NCBI RefSeq assembly: GCF_000513195.1
Contig: NZ_CBVI010000001.1
Location: 372,001-436,000 of the forward strand
Origin: Bacteroides timonensis
Lineage (GTDB): Bacteria; Bacteroidota; Bacteroidia; Bacteroidales; Bacteroidaceae
DNA length: 64,000 bases
Direction of reading: 5' to 3'
Made by a program: the position numbers and the translations under genes. A model generated the notes under the pieces. That model was not told the DNA's origin. It saw nothing but the letters and a program-made list of their open reading frames with translations, and ran no database searches. Every line of letters begins with the position of its first letter. Position 1 is the first letter of the stretch. Below are positions 42,301-50,447 of the stretch, piece by piece.

Positions 42301-45181
42301 CACCACCCTTGACAAAAGCAAACAGGTACTCTATCCCGTCTCCATACTCCTCTTTATAAGGAACATCAAAACGAACAATAGAGTCGGATAATTGAAGTAC
42401 CGTACTACTCAAACGCTTTTTACCGCTGAATACATCCAGCATGACATAAGCATCCTTATAAGAAGTCCCCAAACAGAATTGGGCAGGGTGTCCGGCACCA
42501 AACTCCGTATTGCGTGCATAGAACCAGACAGGCGATTCTACAGGAGGGCGATTGTCATTATAAGAGAAGAGTACAATATTTTGCTTGTAATCAACATCCC
42601 TACCCTGATCGTCCTTGGCTGCTAATTGTAGTTCGTAAGCACCTGAAGGTAAATTCTTCCATTCCGGCAACAATACTTCCACATTAGAAGTAAACTGTCC
42701 GCTGAAACGGACTTCCGGTTTTCCATCTACAGTTTGTACCAGACGATAATCACCCTTCACTGCAACAGGTTGCATATTCAGGTTTCGCGCTACGAATGTC
42801 AGACGGATACTATCATCCTTGCAGATACGCTCTTCCGTTTCGACAGACAAAACAAGTGAGCGGTTGCCTGCTGAGAGCGTAGTCACACTGCTTTGCGTTT
42901 CACCGGCCTGATTGGTTACAGAGGCTTCTATCTGATAGGTATAAAAACCGGCATTCTCCCCTTTCACACTTTGCAGGCGGACAGGAATAGAAAACATTCC
43001 GTCATCTCCTATCGTCACAGTGCCGGAAGCCAGTGAAGTGGAACTCTGCCCATAAGATCTCCACCACGAAAACAGACTACGGGTTACGGTATAGTTCAGC
43101 TCCAATCCTTGCAAAGGCACACCATTAAAGGAACTCGCCGTACCTTTCACCTGTACGCTGTCTCCCACTTGATAGGAATCCTTCTGAGAATCAAAAACTA
43201 TATCGAATGTAGGACGCTTGTATTCTTCCACTTGTACAAATGCCCGGCCATCAGTTTCCTCAACTTCAATCGTGTAAGATCCATTCAGGCAGGCAGCAGG
43301 CAGTATAAACTCTGTAGTAAACGAACCAAATTCATTGGTACGGACTTTTTTCTCTCCAATATCATTGCCATTCACATCCGACAGTTCCACCGTATAAGTT
43401 GCATTGGGAAGAACCTTGGCGGTATCTCCCTCTTGGGCATAAGCTATACCTTTTATATTGATAGTCTGTCCCGGACGATATATAGAACGGTCCGTCAAAA
43501 TCTTCACTTCATCAAACTCTTCATTTGTGTTATTCCAGACTCCATTAGAGCTATTATAAATACGCTGCAATAGCATTGCCGTATCAGTACCTTTCGCAAC
43601 ACTCAATGCACGGAATTGCTTATTCCACGGCATTACCACCTTGCCCGAAGCATCTGTAGTTTTCCGCTCCAGCACCTCATTGTTCTTTGTTCCGTAACTG
43701 GAATAGAAAGTAATCTGAGCATCTGCAATAGGCTTTCCAGTCTCAGCATCCAAAGCCACAATCTCAAAATCTTTATTCGATAAAGGCAAAGTCAACACCT
43801 TGAAGCGAGTAAGATAGAGATAGTTTTCAGAAGTTTTGCCTTTCTTGTCATCAGGTACAATCTGCATAACATAAACACCTGGTTCGCCGGGCATCTGCAT
43901 ACTATACGTACTATCTGCCGACTGGTAATTATCCGGACGCAACAAAGAGAAGTGTTCAGTCTTCACTTTACGGGCATATTTTTTATAAAAAGAGGAATTG
44001 ATCTGTGGCATATCTGTTTCCTCTTTCAATAAAGTAGTATGAAACAGGTTCACTGTAAATCCATCCAGATTACGATGGGTCACTCTCAACTTTAAAGAGT
44101 CACCGGGGTAAGTAGCCTTGCTTACAGACATATTCAATTGCGGTTGCAATATGCTTTCTTTCAGTTCACGCAATGCGGATATGCGTTTGTAGTCAGGGTA
44201 AAGAGTAATAGCCTCATCACAGGCTTGCAATGCTTCCGGATATTTACGCATATTGCGGTAATAACGAGCTTTAGCCAGATATGCTTCTGCGCATACATCA
44301 CGTTTACTATAGTCTTTAATGATACGGTCTAATGCACGTAGATATTGGTTCGGCGCTTCGCTCTCAGCTTCTTTTACTGCACGGGGACGAAGCAAAGCAT
44401 CTCCTTCACGGTTACGCCAGGCCATATAATCCAGCATAGTCAGTACGGCAGCATCTTTCCGATCAGGCATCTTCCGATAGGTATTTATCATCTGCCCATA
44501 AATACCCATAATGTCTTTCTTCACCAAAGAATCCGTATCAAACCACGAGACTTTCTGTAAAGCATCAATAGCACGTGATGCCAGCAAATGATACATTTCA
44601 TGATGATAGTATTCACTCGCATCTCCTAAAATCACAAAAGGAATATAAGTACGTGAAGATGTATTCAGTAACTCGGTAGAGTCTTTCAGGACTTCACCGG
44701 TATATTTTATTACCTGATTTACAAACAAATTGGCACTCCATTCGCGGATATCCGCCGGTAGAGCCGTCTCTCCCAGATTAAGCGAAGTGCGTTGCCGCAA
44801 TTCCCACCGGTTATTATCGGCATAATCGGCATAGATACTCGCCACCAGTGAATTCAACACTGCACGGCTGACCGGATTCGGCTCACGCAACGCCCATTGT
44901 TCCAATCCTTTCAGATTGACATAGAAACTATCGGGCGTCAGTATATTCTGATATGTATTCCGGCACATATAGGCTTTAAGCATCTGCGGGGTATTCTTTT
45001 CGCGTTCCCCCTTCCGGAATATCTCATCCGTCAGTTTAATCACAGTTTGCGGCAAACTCTTTTCTTGTGCTTGCTCCACTTGCTTCCACAACTTATCAAA
45101 CGGCTGCGCATGCAGCACAGGCACACAGCCCCAAAACGCTGCCAGCAACACCAAACTACAAATTCTTTGAATTTTTTCCAT
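39389..45181 (-). CDS. Alpha-2-macroglobulin family protein
   Basis: 1930 residues, ATG start, signal peptide to VLHAQ. N-terminal helical/TPR-like region (about 25-350), macroglobulin beta domains (the MG2-type YRPGQTINIKGIAYA near 600 and the MG-type EFGSFTTEFILPAACLNGSY), the A2M family segment PQSLTRWNFRGYSHTKGMLT with SPNMPRFVRVGDKTSI near 1270-1310, and an alpha-alpha toroid thioester-type domain (about 1450-1750). No CxEQ thioester motif was found, so it belongs to the thioester-lacking branch. Known relatives act as periplasmic or outer-membrane protease traps. Monocistronic by appearance. Confidence 0.93.
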   Translation of the reverse strand: MEKIQRICSLVLLAAFWGCVPVLHAQPFDKLWKQVEQAQEKSLPQTVIKLTDEIFRKGEREKNTPQMLKAYMCRNTYQNILTPDSFYVNLKGLEQWALREPNPVSRAVLNSLVASIYADYADNNRWELRQRTSLNLGETALPADIREWSANLFVNQVIKYTGEVLKDSTELLNTSSRTYIPFVILGDASEYYHHEMYHLLASRAIDALQKVSWFDTDSLVKKDIMGIYGQMINTYRKMPDRKDAAVLTMLDYMAWRNREGDALLRPRAVKEAESEAPNQYLRALDRIIKDYSKRDVCAEAYLAKARYYRNMRKYPEALQACDEAITLYPDYKRISALRELKESILQPQLNMSVSKATYPGDSLKLRVTHRNLDGFTVNLFHTTLLKEETDMPQINSSFYKKYARKVKTEHFSLLRPDNYQSADSTYSMQMPGEPGVYVMQIVPDDKKGKTSENYLYLTRFKVLTLPLSNKDFEIVALDAETGKPIADAQITFYSSYGTKNNEVLERKTTDASGKVVMPWNKQFRALSVAKGTDTAMLLQRIYNSSNGVWNNTNEEFDEVKILTDRSIYRPGQTINIKGIAYAQEGDTAKVLPNATYTVELSDVNGNDIGEKKVRTNEFGSFTTEFILPAACLNGSYTIEVEETDGRAFVQVEEYKRPTFDIVFDSQKDSYQVGDSVQVKGTASSFNGVPLQGLELNYTVTRSLFSWWRSYGQSSTSLASGTVTIGDDGMFSIPVRLQSVKGENAGFYTYQIEASVTNQAGETQSSVTTLSAGNRSLVLSVETEERICKDDSIRLTFVARNLNMQPVAVKGDYRLVQTVDGKPEVRFSGQFTSNVEVLLPEWKNLPSGAYELQLAAKDDQGRDVDYKQNIVLFSYNDNRPPVESPVWFYARNTEFGAGHPAQFCLGTSYKDAYVMLDVFSGKKRLSSTVLQLSDSIVRFDVPYKEEYGDGIEYLFAFVKGGEFYSEKVDLQKRMPDKTLTMKWDVFRDKLRPGQEEEWRLTIKTPQGTPADAEMLATMYDASLDKLYPNRQNFKVNYPRFNSQIYWSYGYVGGAFYACHFPMKEWKVPAFIYDTFYSGEGMNEAMIIGYRSVKRTDVTGSVQIRGMASPRTKSMAMADNASADQTNMLVEEEAGLIFEKNMSQETGQTADDVELGNTPELRTNFAETAFFYPQLRTNEQGEISFSFTMPQSLTRWNFRGYSHTKGMLTGRLDASAVTAKDFMLSPNMPRFVRVGDKTSIAATITNLTGKSLKGTAKFILFDPMTDKVISTGRQAFTVEAGKTVPVSFRFTVTDKQDMLGVRMIADGGTFSDGEQHLLPVLSNKEYITETLAMPIRGEENRTFSLDSLFNYNSRTATDRRLTVEFTGNPAWYAVQALPVLSQPRTDNATAWAAAYYANSLASYIANSQPRIKAVFDSWRMQGGKKENFLSQLQKNQEVKNILLEESPWLLEATTEAEQQARIATLFDLNNLSNNNMTTLTKLQELQNADGAWSWYKGMPGSRNMTGYITELLVRLPLLTGQKNSAGALSMQQSAFNYLHSQALQEYQNIRKAEKNGAKINSLSYPAMTYLYLIAISGEKVPFLNEDAYRYFLSMVGKNLSSNAMGVKAQSAIILQKAGRTAEANEFIASIKEHLVQTDERGAYFAFYERPFLWGAQPISVHVEVMEALRMAGGNDALVEEMKLWLLKQKQTTSWNSPVATADAIYALLCQGSDLLASRGDVRIVLGNKVLETFSPAKTTVPGLGYIKESFAEGSPELRAKSITVEKRDAGIAWGAVYAQYLSPVSDVKQQGGELAVEKKLYVERTLTGGKKELQPITASTQLAVGDKVVSRLTIRLDRAMDFVQLKDQRGACFEPMNSLSGYRWNGGIGYYVEIEDASTNFFFDSLSKGVYVLEYSYRVARSGQYEAGLATIQCAYAPEYAAHSASVKVEVE

Positions 45182-45283
45182 GGATACTATTCTGTTAGTC
45201 TTTGTACTAACAACAAAGAAAGGGAATAAAGTTTAAACAAAAGCTGTTTTTTATATAAAAAAGCTTTCAAAGAGATATAAAAA

Positions 45284-45320
45284 AAGCGAGAAATACGTTT
45301 TCAGGACGTACTTCTCGCTT
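45284..45320 (-). terminator. Terminator of micro-ORF unit
   Basis: AAGCGAGAAATACG (45284-45297) pairs with CGTACTTCTCGCTT (45307-45320), one wobble. On the minus strand it is followed by TTTTTTT. It ends the transcript carrying the two micro-ORFs before the alpha-2-macroglobulin gene. Confidence 0.85.
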
Positions 45321-45345
45321 CATAAAGTCTAGTTCAAATGCTTTT

Positions 45346-45438
45346 TTACTTCTTCAGGGTATAACCCATCATCAACATCTCGTTCCGACCTACTTCGGCG
45401 AGAATGTTTCTCCATGTTTTAAAAATCTTTTTTTTCAT
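45346..45438 (-). CDS. Micro-ORF B, 30 residues
   Basis: ATG 45438 to TAA 45346. Basic start MKKKIFKTWRNILAE followed by a segment ending MLMMGYTLKK. No membrane helix of full length. Not recognised. Second of two tiny frames in a unit with its own promoter (45627-45634) and terminator (45284-45320), which argues for a real transcript; translation is inferred. Confidence 0.5.
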   Translation of the reverse strand: MKKKIFKTWRNILAEVGRNEMLMMGYTLKK

Positions 45439-45489
45439 AACCTTAAAAATTAAACTAATACCTAAAAATCAAATACACTCTCATAAAAA

Positions 45490-45517
45490 GGGGTTTAATA
45501 AATTGTAGAGTAACCCC
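45490..45517 (-). terminator. Attenuator-like hairpin over end of micro-ORF A
   Basis: GGGGTT (45490-45495) pairs with AACCCC (45512-45517), followed on the minus strand by TTTTT. The stem includes the last codons and stop of micro-ORF A, so translation of that ORF could control read-through to micro-ORF B. Confidence 0.55.
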
Positions 45518-45572
45518 AAACGTGCTTATCAGCTTCGCTGATGTGCTTAAAAATTTTCTTTAACATTTTCAT
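45495..45572 (-). CDS. Micro-ORF A, 25 residues
   Basis: ATG 45572 to TAA 45495, preceded by AAGGAGG at the right spacing, a strong Shine-Dalgarno that is rare in this genome type. Basic start MKMLKKIFKHISEAD, aromatic end (WGYSTIY). No homologue recognised. Its 3' end overlaps a terminator-like hairpin. Could be a leader peptide or a small secreted/structural peptide. Confidence 0.55.
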   Translation of the reverse strand: MKMLKKIFKHISEADKHVWGYSTIY

Positions 45573-45626
45573 TTTGTTATCCTCCTTAAAAATCTTATTA
45601 TCCTATTGAAATCATGTTTTATAACA

Positions 45627-45634
45627 CAAAAATA
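45627..45634 (-). promoter_or_regulatory. Promoter box of micro-ORF unit
   Basis: TATTTTTG on the minus strand, 55 nt upstream of micro-ORF A. It is adjoined by ATGTTTTATAACA at 45614-45626 and a second copy with matching T at 45677-45690; these near-palindromic copies, 63 bp apart, flank the promoter and could be operators. The remaining 45691-45798 shows no gene. Confidence 0.5.
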
Positions 45635-45798
45635 ATACCTTTGTTCGAAACTTCGAGCGATACATTATAGAAAAGTATGTTTTATAACATATTTCTTGAT
45701 CTACATCAAAAATAAGAAGATTAGACAAGGAGAAAATAAGCAAGAATGGCAGGAAATGAAACGAATGACAAGGCAGGAGACAAGATGGCAGAAAAAGA

Positions 45799-45830
45799 GT
45801 GAGGCCGCTTCCCACTGGAAACAGCCTCAC
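45799..45830 (-). terminator. Terminator of collagen-like lipoprotein
   Basis: GTGAGGC (45799-45805) pairs with GCCTCAC (45824-45830), with inner TTCC/GGAA pairing; on the minus strand TCTTTTTC follows. Confidence 0.8.
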
Positions 45831-45908
45831 ACAACAACATTTTACTTTTCACGATGGTGAAAAAAAGGACTAGTCTTCACAGAGTAGTTGTATCAATTAA
45901 CTGGTTTA

Positions 45909-48836
45909 TTAATTCTTTCCTTTAATCGTAACAGGAATCTTGCATTCTACAACAGAAACATTATCAAATGTAACTGTAGCTTTTACAGACAATTTATAAG
46001 TCTTTTGCAACTCAGCACCCTTATTATTCCAAGAAACCTGACCTGTAGTATGATCAATCGTCAAATCTCCATAAGGATCCAATGCCGTCCAAGCAGCGTC
46101 TTTTACGAAGTCATAAACAATAGTCGGCTCTGCTACTTTTAATGCTTTACCAGCCTCAGTGAATTCTAATCTCTTAGTAGTAGCATTCCAACAATAAGCT
46201 TTCTGAGCAGTACCAACAATAGTCTTAACACATACTGATGGAGCAGTTTCACCTGTAACACCACCAATCTTATTACCATCCATTGTTACCGTTGCAGCAT
46301 CACCCGGTTCAAACGGATTTTCGAATATGATCCAATAGTTATAATTACACCACTCATCGTTGACTAACTGCGTCTTATAAGTCATGTTATATGCTTCATA
46401 AGTCTTTGTCAATTCATGATCTAATGCCACAGTCTCATCTGTAGAGAATGAATACAAAGGAGTTACACCTTCAGTATTAGCCGCAAATTTGAATTCAAGA
46501 CTCGCAATATTACCCTTCGTCTTATAATAATCAAAGATATTATCTTTATTCGACATGATTTCAAAATGTTCACTTACAGCTAATGCCAATTGCCAGTTAC
46601 CATTAATCAGCTGTCCTTTCGTTACGATACAATCCTTCAAGTTAGGATTATTATCGTAGTTTTGAACATAATATGGTTCTGCATACTTAAAGATTGCACA
46701 ATCTTCTTTCACATAAACTTTTTGCGTAAGGACGATATCGCCTCTTGTCTTGATGTCATCAGACTTGATAGTAAGAGTAACAATATATTCGGCACCCCAA
46801 CCATTTACATCCATATAGCGATTTTCTGTATTGATTCTATTGTTTACACCAATCTTGATGTTAGAAGTTTGCGTATCACCTTGATTCAACAGAACTTGGA
46901 AATCAAAACCTGCCCCGCTATAAGCATACACATCACCCATCAGACCATTGCCGGTAATAACAACAATCTCACGACCAGAATTCTGCTCTTTCGTCGTCAC
47001 TTTCACCTCATACGCATTAGTGTTACCACCATAGTAGTTCCAGAAAGTTTGTGAAGTCAAGCCAGTTTTACCATAAAGAACATTATTAACAGCTCTCCAA
47101 TCCATTTCTCCAGCTGTAGTACTCATAGTACCAGATTTCAGAGCATGATATTCATACTGCTTAGTAGAACTGATATCTGCTGTAATAGGATCCGCATCTT
47201 CACCCGGTCCAGGATTATTCGCTGTAATAGACAGCTTAATATAAGAAGAAGCAACCATTTTTTTAGTACCTGCATTAGATGTCATGTAAGCATCCACACG
47301 TACGACCGGAGTTTTTCCGATAGCCGGTGTCAAACCATTTTCCAAGTTTGTTGCATTAACTTTAACAACGCCATCATTCAACTCAACGTACCACTGTTGA
47401 TTTGTCTTCTGCGTATCATTTGATTTATATTCGGTAGGAAGGCTGAATTCATAGCTCATGCCATAGAAACCAAGTTCAGCCAAGAATTTCTTTTTGTCTG
47501 AAGAGTAAAGACCTACATAGTCTTTCAAATCAATATCACCATCATATTTGAATGAAAGATTAGCATCTGCACTCAGAGCAACGAATTCCTTAACAAAAGC
47601 ATCATTTTCCGTAGCACCCTTGGTAGTCTTATTACGAGGATAAAATTCTGTCAGAGTTCCACCTTTCGTAGCCATACTGTCTACCAACAATGCATTGATA
47701 GCAGTTGATTTTACATGAATATAGTCAGAAGTCACAGCATTCTGTCCTACCCATACCTGCATAGCTGCAATATCTTTTTTGCTGCTGCTTTGCTTTGATG
47801 CATTAATAGTAGCATTCATTGCAGCAACTCCATTAGCAAATGTCGGTTCACCAGTTATATTCAGCAAATTAGTCAAATCACCAGCAACCGCACGTGTAGA
47901 AACGCCACGATTTACAAAACCGGCAATCGCACCTTTTACGTAAGCATCATCAGGATTCAAACGATAAAGCATAGCTACAACATTAGATTTATCCCAGTTG
48001 GTTTGAGCCACCAGTACCTTTGTAGTTGCATTATATTTAGTCTCATCCAAGTAAGTAGTCAAATGATAGAACGGATTAGTTGTAGTAGGATAAGCAACTT
48101 CTGAACTCATTACTTCAGGAATGAATGCTACAGATCCTAATTGTTTTCCTACATAGATAACGACTGTTTGTGCATCACCATCTACTCCAGATAAAGTCAG
48201 TGTATTACCACTCAATATGGCACTAACTCCGGCAGCTTTCCAGCTAATTTTAGTAGCTTCAACCAATTTACCATCCTGGTAAATATCAAAGCATCCGGTT
48301 TCTATGTTAGGATAATAGTATTTACCGTCTTTGCCGTTAATACCATCTTTACCATCTTCGCCATCCTTACCGTCTTCACCATCAACGCCATCTTTGCCGT
48401 CTTCACCGTCAACGCCGTCTTTACCATCTTCGCCATCTTTACCGTTTACACCGTCAACGCCGATAGCTTTATATTCTGTTTTTACGCCATCTTCGTACCA
48501 ATAACCATCAGCACCAATAGTCCATGCCACAGCATTCTTACCGTCAACACCGTCTTTACCATCTGTTCCATTTGCGCCATCTTTACCATTGGTCAATTTG
48601 TAAGACTTTCCATCACTCAACACAATAGTAATTCCATCATTCGTGCTGTTTACAGATGTAATAACGGATCCCGACTTTATCAACGCTTGCAATTCGCCTA
48701 ATGTCACATTGGTTGCATCAATCTGCTTCTGCAAACCGTCAATGTCATCATCGTAATCCTTACAAGACGTAAATGTCCCCGCAGAGCCAACCATTAAAGC
48801 CCCGAACAGGATTGCACTTAGAAATTTTTTGTTCAT
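45909..48836 (-). CDS. Collagen-like, phase-variable surface lipoprotein
   Basis: 975 residues, ATG start, lipobox TFTSC (Cys25) followed by acidic KDYDDDIDGLQKQID and a short coiled coil typical of the PL29-N/DUF4988-type lipoproteins. Gly-X-Y repeats at about 83-96 and 128-172 (GKDGEDGKDGVDGEDGKDG), a linker with DGYWYEDG, then about 780 residues of beta-rich domains. This layout matches Bacteroides S-layer-type proteins whose expression is known to be phase variable (BT1927 class). It starts 80 bp from inverted repeat IR1 of an invertible segment, and no promoter faces it in this orientation. Confidence 0.85.
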   Translation of the reverse strand: MNKKFLSAILFGALMVGSAGTFTSCKDYDDDIDGLQKQIDATNVTLGELQALIKSGSVITSVNSTNDGITIVLSDGKSYKLTNGKDGANGTDGKDGVDGKNAVAWTIGADGYWYEDGVKTEYKAIGVDGVNGKDGEDGKDGVDGEDGKDGVDGEDGKDGEDGKDGINGKDGKYYYPNIETGCFDIYQDGKLVEATKISWKAAGVSAILSGNTLTLSGVDGDAQTVVIYVGKQLGSVAFIPEVMSSEVAYPTTTNPFYHLTTYLDETKYNATTKVLVAQTNWDKSNVVAMLYRLNPDDAYVKGAIAGFVNRGVSTRAVAGDLTNLLNITGEPTFANGVAAMNATINASKQSSSKKDIAAMQVWVGQNAVTSDYIHVKSTAINALLVDSMATKGGTLTEFYPRNKTTKGATENDAFVKEFVALSADANLSFKYDGDIDLKDYVGLYSSDKKKFLAELGFYGMSYEFSLPTEYKSNDTQKTNQQWYVELNDGVVKVNATNLENGLTPAIGKTPVVRVDAYMTSNAGTKKMVASSYIKLSITANNPGPGEDADPITADISSTKQYEYHALKSGTMSTTAGEMDWRAVNNVLYGKTGLTSQTFWNYYGGNTNAYEVKVTTKEQNSGREIVVITGNGLMGDVYAYSGAGFDFQVLLNQGDTQTSNIKIGVNNRINTENRYMDVNGWGAEYIVTLTIKSDDIKTRGDIVLTQKVYVKEDCAIFKYAEPYYVQNYDNNPNLKDCIVTKGQLINGNWQLALAVSEHFEIMSNKDNIFDYYKTKGNIASLEFKFAANTEGVTPLYSFSTDETVALDHELTKTYEAYNMTYKTQLVNDEWCNYNYWIIFENPFEPGDAATVTMDGNKIGGVTGETAPSVCVKTIVGTAQKAYCWNATTKRLEFTEAGKALKVAEPTIVYDFVKDAAWTALDPYGDLTIDHTTGQVSWNNKGAELQKTYKLSVKATVTFDNVSVVECKIPVTIKGKN
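48321..48462. repeat. 9-bp-based repeat encoding Gly-X-Y tract
   Basis: Degenerate tandem units (minus strand GGTAAAGATGGC / GGTGAAGACGGC type) encode the collagen-like tract of the lipoprotein. Prone to unit gain or loss. Confidence 0.8.
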
Positions 48837-48916
48837 AATAAAAAACTTTAAATTTATAAATTTAAAAAAATAAAGAATAATAATAGTCTAATCAATAATC
48901 CTCATCTCATTATATA

Positions 48917-48937
48917 CCGTTACTTTATAGGTAACGG
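48917..48937. repeat. Inverted repeat IR1 of invertible segment
   Basis: Arms CCGTTAC (48917-48923) and GTAACGG (48931-48937) around a 7-bp spacer TTTATAG: a 7-7-7 tyrosine-recombinase core site. Identical in inverse orientation to IR2 at 50337-50357 (spacer CTATAAA), with identity extending two more bases (CA) on the inner side. Confidence 0.9.
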
Positions 48938-48965
48938 CATTGTTGAATAAAAAGAAAAAAGCATG

Positions 48966-48989
48966 AAAAGACTCCAGGAAAAGTCTTTT
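48966..48989 (-). terminator. Hairpin inside left end of invertible segment
   Basis: AAAAGACT (48966-48973) pairs with AGTCTTTT (48982-48989), followed on the minus strand by a T-rich run. It would stop recombinase transcription before IR1 and the lipoprotein gene in the present orientation. Confidence 0.6.
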
Positions 48990-49280
48990 ATTAGTCAAAT
49001 AATATGTCGAAACATGGGAGAGATTACCTATCAAACTAATTTGTAAGAAAAGAGTACATAGAATAGAGTGAGAAAGAGGAACATTTGATAAAACCCACTA
49101 AAGAAAAACACGATATTTCACTGATAGGCAACAGCATACACGCAATGCATAAGCTATAAGAAAGGAAATAGGAAAAACAACCGGAGAAAATATCCCAGGA
49201 AATTAGCTGATTATTTGTATTTCTAGAACAGTCAAATATCAGCGTTTTATAATGAAACTTTATAAAATCCGCCCCAATCT

Positions 49281-50225
49281 TTAGAAGACAGCAGCATGTC
49301 CTTTCACAAAAGAGATAACTTCTTGATTGGCTTGATCTATCCTTTGATTTTGAAAAGGCTTCAAATAAGTTTCCGTAACCTTGATAGATGAATGTCCCAT
49401 CGCTTCTGATATGATACCCGGATGTATTTCACAATGATAAGCCATTGTTGCCCATGTATGACGAATAGTATACGTACTTAGATGGGCATGACTTCCCATC
49501 CATCTCTTCAATACAGACAATTTATAATTGAAAGCCCTCAATGCCGATTGATATTCATGATAGGCCGTTTCAGTGCCTTCAGGACTGGATAGGAAAGAGA
49601 ATAAGTAAGGAGAATTCTGATCTGTATTAGCCACCATCCGAATCAACCTCATAGCCTCAGGCGTCAACGCCACCGTCAATGGTCGACCGGTTTTCCGCCG
49701 ACGGTATCTCAGAATATTATCCTGAATATCCGCCTTACGCAAATACACCAGATCAACAAATGGGATTCCCCGCAGCAAAAACATAAGTGCGAATAGTATC
49801 TTTGTTTTTTGTACATCTAAAGGCAAAGTGCCATTAATGGGTATTTTCTCCGTTTCACAAAGTAAGTTACCAATATCAGAAGCATCCAAAGATCTCCTCT
49901 GATCAGCACACACACTTGTATGCACATGTCTGAAAAGCCTTGGTATGTATAAGGCATAACCATTATCTACTGCCCGGTTATAAACCGCCCGGAGCACCTT
50001 CATATAAGTAGATACCGTATTCCAGCTACATCTTCGCTGGCGCAAATAAATTTCGAAACGTTTCAAAAGGTTCGAATTCAATTTGCAGAACGGTATATCC
50101 TTATTATTAAATGCAAAGAAAGAATTCCGCGCGCTCCGGTATACATGTGCAGTGCCCCACTGGCCATTTGCACGAAGTTCCAGAATAGTGGAGGATAGCA
50201 TCTCCAATAATAATTTTTGTTTCAT
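49281..50225 (-). CDS. Tyrosine site-specific recombinase
   Basis: 314 residues, ATG start. N-terminal SAM-like core-binding domain (about 1-105; FEIYLRQRRCSWNTVSTYMKV) and catalytic domain with LLRGIPFVDL (first Arg), KTGRPL (Lys), TYTIRHTWAT (box II Arg-His), AMGHSSIKVTETYLKPF (Gly-His and nucleophile Tyr). All catalytic parts are present. Of the Bacteroides invertase class (Mpi/Tsr-like) rather than a long phage integrase. It is encoded inside the segment it probably inverts. Confidence 0.92.
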   Translation of the reverse strand: MKQKLLLEMLSSTILELRANGQWGTAHVYRSARNSFFAFNNKDIPFCKLNSNLLKRFEIYLRQRRCSWNTVSTYMKVLRAVYNRAVDNGYALYIPRLFRHVHTSVCADQRRSLDASDIGNLLCETEKIPINGTLPLDVQKTKILFALMFLLRGIPFVDLVYLRKADIQDNILRYRRRKTGRPLTVALTPEAMRLIRMVANTDQNSPYLFSFLSSPEGTETAYHEYQSALRAFNYKLSVLKRWMGSHAHLSTYTIRHTWATMAYHCEIHPGIISEAMGHSSIKVTETYLKPFQNQRIDQANQEVISFVKGHAAVF

Positions 50226-50290
50226 AATTGAATGTTTTTTGAATACAATTACTCTTTTTTTAAAGAATTATAGAAAAAAGAACAGCTTTA

Positions 50291-50322
50291 TTTGCACATT
50301 TATGGAAAAACACTTATGTTTG
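50291..50322 (+). promoter_or_regulatory. Outward promoter of invertible segment
   Basis: TTTG (50291-50294), 20-nt spacer, TATGTTTG (50315-50322), a perfect match to the Bacteroides promoter consensus. Reads right, across IR2, into the terminator at 50387-50428. No comparable promoter faces left at the IR1 end. Confidence 0.85.
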
Positions 50323-50336
50323 CACCATATTTTGTG

Positions 50337-50357
50337 CCGTTACCTATAAAGTAACGG
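50337..50357. repeat. Inverted repeat IR2 of invertible segment
   Basis: CCGTTAC (50337-50343), spacer CTATAAA, GTAACGG (50351-50357). Inverse copy of IR1. It lies 15 bp downstream of the outward promoter's -7 box. Confidence 0.9.
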
Positions 50358-50386
50358 CATTTTTTTAAATAAAAATATCAAATAAA

Positions 50387-50428
50387 AAAAGCGGGGAGAA
50401 TGTTCTAAAAAACATTCTCCCCGCTTTT
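50387..50428. terminator. Strong bidirectional terminator
   Basis: AAAAGCGGGGAGAATGTT (50387-50404) and AACATTCTCCCCGCTTTT (50411-50428), perfect 18-bp stem with T-runs on either strand. Ends pepD from the right and catches the invertible promoter from the left. Confidence 0.92.
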
Positions 50429-50447
50429 AAAATCTATAGATATTTCT

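Larger units (their letters stand above)
48938..50336. other. Invertible DNA segment (about 1.4 kb)
   Basis: Bounded by inverted repeats IR1 and IR2. It contains a tyrosine recombinase gene (leftward) and, at its right end, a strong outward promoter (rightward). Inversion would place that promoter about 110 nt upstream of the collagen-like lipoprotein start. The 300-bp stretch 48990-49280 shows no gene. Confidence 0.85.

Noticed and set aside
45612..45830. 72-residue minus-strand ORF
   Set aside because: Overlaps the terminator of the lipoprotein and the promoter of the micro-ORF unit; no recognisable features.
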